From Khoudiadiopia massiliensis (GTDB taxonomy: Bacteria; Bacillota; Clostridia; Tissierellales; Peptoniphilaceae), in contig OKQS01000002.1 of the NCBI GenBank assembly GCA_900290095.1, positions 279,493 through 343,492 on the forward strand: 64,000 nucleotides of DNA. Reading direction: 5' to 3'. The position numbers and the translations under genes were made by a program. Every line of letters begins with the position of its first letter. Within the stretch, counting starts at the first letter, position 1. Below, piece by piece: positions 61,292 to 64,000 of the stretch. The notes under the pieces are model-generated. The model was not told where the DNA came from. It worked only from the letters and a program-made list of their open reading frames with translations, and did not search any database.

Positions 61292-62201
61292 AAAATTCAA
61301 GGGCATCTCACAGGGCTTATCGAGGTTCAGGTCATTTATCCAGGCCGGAGCCACACTTTTGACAAATATACATTTGCCGAATTTCTTCACAGGTAAGCTC
61401 TACCAGGGCAATGGAAAAATGGTCTGCGTCCCGGGCTTAAACTGCTATTCATGTCCGGCCGCAAGCGGGGCCTGTCCTATCGGGTCTTTCCAAGCCGTTG
61501 TGGGATCGTCAAAATTCAAGTTTTCATATTACATAACCGGGATCTTAATTCTTCTGGGGGTCTTGCTGGGACGCTTCATATGCGGCTTCCTATGTCCATT
61601 CGGCTGGTTCCAGGAATTACTGCACAAAATCCCGACCAAAAAATTTTCGACAAAGAGGCTAAAGCCTTTAACATATTTGAAGTACGCAATCTTAGCGGTG
61701 ATGGTGGTGCTGCTGCCAATCATTGTTGTCAATGAGTTGGGCATGGGTGAGCCTTTCTTCTGCAAGTACCTGTGTCCCCAGGGAGTTATGGAGGGTGCCA
61801 TACCCCTTTCCATCGTAAACTCGGGTATCAGGGCGGCCCTGGGCAAGCTCTTCACCTGGAAGTTGGGGATCCTATTGACAACTGTGGCCCTGAGCATATT
61901 CTTCTTCAGGCCCTTCTGCAAGTGGATCTGCCCCTTGGGTGCCTTCTACGCCCTATTTAACAGGGTTTCACTCTTACAGATCCAAGTGGATGAGGACAAG
62001 TGTGTTTCCTGCGGCAAGTGTGCCAAGGCCTGCAAGATGGATGTGGAAGTCCTGAAAAATCCCTGCCACGGGGAGTGCATAAGGTGCGGCATGTGCATTA
62101 AAGCCTGTCCCACAAATGCCCTGGCCTTCGGATACGGACTCGGGGCCAAAGGCGGTGCCAAGCAAAAGAAATTGCCGGAAGAACAAGGGGCTCAGGCCTG
62201 A
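61275..62201 (+). CDS. NapH-like membrane 4Fe-4S binding protein
   Basis: 308-aa protein with an N-terminal CYSCPAASGACPIG site, transmembrane helices (ITGILILLGVLLGRFICG and others), repeated FLCPFGW and KWICPLGAFYA motifs typical of NapH/NosR/CcoG-like membrane ferredoxins, and two C-terminal 4Fe-4S motifs (CVSCGKCAKACK, CIRCGMCIKACP). It probably moves electrons across or along the membrane to the TlpA-like lipoprotein encoded next. GTG 61275 follows GGAGT and overlaps the mini-protein gene. Confidence 0.88.
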   Translation: MSELARKFKGISQGLSRFRSFIQAGATLLTNIHLPNFFTGKLYQGNGKMVCVPGLNCYSCPAASGACPIGSFQAVVGSSKFKFSYYITGILILLGVLLGRFICGFLCPFGWFQELLHKIPTKKFSTKRLKPLTYLKYAILAVMVVLLPIIVVNELGMGEPFFCKYLCPQGVMEGAIPLSIVNSGIRAALGKLFTWKLGILLTTVALSIFFFRPFCKWICPLGAFYALFNRVSLLQIQVDEDKCVSCGKCAKACKMDVEVLKNPCHGECIRCGMCIKACPTNALAFGYGLGAKGGAKQKKLPEEQGAQA

Positions 62202-62263
62202 GACAATTGAGAAGTATATATAGAAGAAAAACACAAAAAAGAAAAAACAAGGAGGAAATATCA

Positions 62264-63214
62264 ATGAAATTAAAGAAGTTGGCTATGACAGTTGCAGTTT
62301 TCGGGCTTATCCTGAGCCTGGGAGCTTGCGGAAAGAAAGATACACCGGCCCAATCCGATAGCGGTCAGGCCGTAACTGCGGGTCAGGCCGGTATGCCGGA
62401 AACCCCACCTGACCAAGGCGGAAAATCAGGAGCGGAGGCTGAAATCAACAAGCTGAGCCAGGAAGAGAATGAGATCTTTGCAAAAGACAAAGAGCTTTGG
62501 GACAAGGTCTTTCTTTCAGCCAATAAGAACTCGGGCATGATAGGTGACGGAACAAACTATGGTGAGTTTCTGAAAGCTACGATTGAGAGTGCCAAGGACA
62601 AGTTTTCAGCTGCCGAGCTTAAGATCCTCAATGAGGGGGCCGACAAGATCGTTGAAATCGAGAAGAAGATTGAGGAGTTGAAGAAGCAGGCCCCGGCACA
62701 GGGTCAGGCCGGAGGATCGGGAACCACCTCATCAGCCGATACAAAAAAGGGTGACAAGTTTCCGGCATTCAAGGGCAAGGACCTGGACGGAAAAGACGTG
62801 GATTCAAGCTTTTTCAGCAAGAATGCGGTTACAGTCATGAACTTCTGGTTCTCAACCTGCAACCCCTGCATAGGCGAGCTTGATGAGCTCGATGCCATAA
62901 ATAAAGAGTTGAAGGCCAAGGGCGGGGAGATGGTCGGAGTCAACTCCTTTACCCTGGACTATGAAAAGGGTGCGGTTGAAGAGGCTAAAAAAATCCTAAA
63001 GGCCAAGGGAGCAAGCTACAGAAACATAAGCTTCCCCTCAGACAGCGAGGCCGGCAAATTTGTTCAGAACATCATGAGCTTCCCGACAACCATTGTTGTC
63101 GACAGGCAGGGCAATATGATCGGAGACCCCATAATGGGCTCGGTTGCCGAGGGCAAACAGCACGAGGAGCTGATGAACCGCATAAACAAAGTATTGGAAA
63201 TGGATAAAAAATAA
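62264..63214 (+). CDS. TlpA-like thioredoxin-fold lipoprotein
   Basis: 316-aa exported protein. Lipobox LSLGAC with Cys22, a Gln/Gly/Pro-rich spacer, a helical region (KIVEIEKKIEELKKQAP) and a redoxin domain with active site WFSTCNPC (Cys209, Cys212), cis-Pro region SFPTTIVVDRQG. It should act as an extracytoplasmic thiol-disulfide reductase or oxidase. ATG 62264 follows AAGGAGG; the in-frame 62207 start lacks a site. Last gene of the operon, likely reduced through the preceding Fe-S protein. Confidence 0.88.
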   Translation: MKLKKLAMTVAVFGLILSLGACGKKDTPAQSDSGQAVTAGQAGMPETPPDQGGKSGAEAEINKLSQEENEIFAKDKELWDKVFLSANKNSGMIGDGTNYGEFLKATIESAKDKFSAAELKILNEGADKIVEIEKKIEELKKQAPAQGQAGGSGTTSSADTKKGDKFPAFKGKDLDGKDVDSSFFSKNAVTVMNFWFSTCNPCIGELDELDAINKELKAKGGEMVGVNSFTLDYEKGAVEEAKKILKAKGASYRNISFPSDSEAGKFVQNIMSFPTTIVVDRQGNMIGDPIMGSVAEGKQHEELMNRINKVLEMDKK

Positions 63215-63242
63215 TATTTTAAGGGCTCTATTTAATCAGGCA

Positions 63243-63284
63243 GACCCCCTAAAGTTGGACCGGGAAGTTTAACTTTAGGGGGTC
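63243..63284. repeat. Perfect 14-bp palindrome resembling IS3-type ends
   Basis: GACCCCCTAAAGTT (63243-63256) and AACTTTAGGGGGTC (63271-63284) around a 14-nt loop that starts with GGAC. The arm resembles TGACCCCNAAAAGTTGGAC termini of the IS150 branch of IS3 elements, as if two ends met. It may instead work as a terminator for the redox operon (a later T run at 63303). Confidence 0.6.
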
Positions 63285-63349
63285 AATTTAATTTTGCGGG
63301 GCTTTTTTAATTTTAGTAATAAGTTTTTATAATTTTTCCATTTCTTGAC

Positions 63350-63571
63350 AAACGCAAAAGAGGCTTTTTGGCTACAGGCCAGGTATTCGCGGATGCCCTC
63401 GTTGTAGGACCGGTTGCAGCAATGAAGAATGTACCCGTTCTCCTGACTCAGAAGAACCTACTTCCCAAGGCAATCAAGGCCGTTATCGACAGGTGCGACT
63501 TCGAGAAGATCACCATCGTCGGTCTCCAGAATGCCGTTTCTAAAGAAGTAATTGAAGCTATAAATAAGTAA
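63350..63571 (+). pseudogene. 3' fragment of a CWB2 surface-protein gene
   Basis: The frame reads KRGFLATGQVFADALVVGPV and ends with LQNAVSKEVIEAINK, closely matching the last third of the final CWB2 module at 24770-24985. No start codon, signal peptide or first half is present, and similarity ends abruptly near 63350, so this is a remnant of a larger gene lost by deletion or recombination, retaining its own terminator. Confidence 0.85.
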
Positions 63572-63600
63572 TAGCATCTAAAATTTAAGCAAGTTGGCTT

Positions 63601-63636
63601 GCCCCGGAAGTGTCTTTTCCGGGGCAGCCTTTTTTT
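63601..63636 (+). terminator. Intrinsic terminator after the CWB2 fragment
   Basis: GCCCCGGAA (63601) pairs with TTCCGGGGC (ending 63625), followed by AGCCTTTTTTT. The sequence from 63637 to 63873 shows no clear further signal. Confidence 0.85.
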
Positions 63637-63873
63637 GTGCAGACACTTTCTCAACTCATAACTCCGGGGCCAAGTCCTTACGTGCCATTTAGTCTTATTC
63701 AGTATAAAACGGGCTCAAAGCATTCCAATCACTTGCTTTGAGTGGATTTTCACTTTCTCACATGCTAAGCTCTTCTTAACAATAGATTAAGAAATCCTTC
63801 AGCCCAAAATATCTAATCTCCGGCTAAAGAATTTCAAGAACTTTATCTAAAGCATATGAGGAGGAAGAAAAAC

Positions 63874-64000
63874 ATGACGAAAGTCAAGGACCATGCCCTT
63901 AAAATCTTTCTAAAAAGATCTAACAATTTTGCGGCAATATTCAACACCTTTGTTCCGGACCTTCCGCAAATTGATCCAAGTAAATTGAGTGAGTATGACA
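63874..64000 (+). CDS. Start of a possible Rpn/PDDEXK-family transposase-like nuclease (3' end outside window)
   Basis: ATG 63874 follows GAGGAGG by 11 nt and the frame is open to the window edge (42 codons). The N-terminus TKVKDHALKIFLKRSNNFAA followed by IFNTFV and a PSKLSEYD segment resembles the first helix of Rpn-type recombination-promoting nucleases and PDDEXK transposase-like proteins, which begin with a similar FADLFN pattern. The catalytic residues would lie beyond the window, so the call is tentative. Confidence 0.45.
   Translation, partial: MTKVKDHALKIFLKRSNNFAAIFNTFVPDLPQIDPSKLSEYD

Overview
The window reads as a chromosomal segment of a Gram-positive anaerobe of the Firmicutes. 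A host-associated clostridial or tissierellial lineage near Peptoniphilaceae fits best, but this placement is inference. It rests on AGGAGG-type ribosome binding sites, cell wall binding repeat 2 (CWB2) anchors, an [FeFe] hydrogenase, a TPP-riboswitch ThiT transporter, a CD1871A-type mini-protein operon and the absence of outer-membrane genes. No rRNA or tRNA gene was recognised.

Layout. 1-5.5 kb is a co-directional housekeeping and membrane block: TtcA-like PP-loop protein, UppP, CorC/HlyC-type protein, DUF5711-like protein, MscS channel, DUF951. 6.3-13.2 kb holds a degenerate PfkB-family sugar kinase, a Y-family polymerase divergent from an XRE/ImmA pair, a Na/Pi cotransporter, a DUF368 protein and a TPP riboswitch with thiT. 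13.5-25 kb is a two-gene surface operon: a 2387-residue repeat protein with no visible anchor, then a 1432-residue protein with related repeats and a CWB2 anchor. 25.6-29.6 kb has a CPBP protease, two small membrane proteins and an FMN/FAD oxidoreductase. 30-38.3 kb has a beta-helix protein with an NPPTG sorting signal, a MacB-like ABC pair between direct repeats, and a leucine-rich-repeat CWB2 protein. 39.2-46.9 kb has a PD-(D/E)XK-like gene, an isochorismatase-family hydrolase, a hot-dog protein and an ABC exporter pair divergent from a TetR regulator. 48-64 kb has an ABC-2 exporter, an [FeFe] hydrogenase-like pair, an uptake ABC system with fused permease and ATPase, a ZIP transporter, a two-component system, a CD1871A / 4Fe-4S / TlpA-like redox operon, a CWB2 remnant and the start of a possible Rpn-family gene.

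The most unusual content is intergenic. Nine arrays of 40-nt palindromic units, repeated every 52-64 bp, sit only downstream of + strand genes. There are three main stem types (CATGGGG/CCCCATG, TAGTGTTGG/CCAACACTA, TAGTGTGAGTT/AACTCACACTA) plus rarer ones. The loop carries a near-constant CGAAAA-like core whatever the stem. Three arrays have a conserved multi-hairpin element at one fixed end, with a compensatory base change in one stem. Two arrays carry a 220-bp identical block that brackets the PD-(D/E)XK-like gene. No cas genes are present. I regard this array, leader and candidate nuclease set as the best candidate for something undescribed; the functional link is inference.

A second theme is low-complexity linkers or tails (Gly, Pro, Asp, Ala rich, built from short DNA repeats) in otherwise ordinary proteins: the oxidoreductase, one ABC exporter, the permease-ATPase fusion, the histidine kinase and its response regulator.
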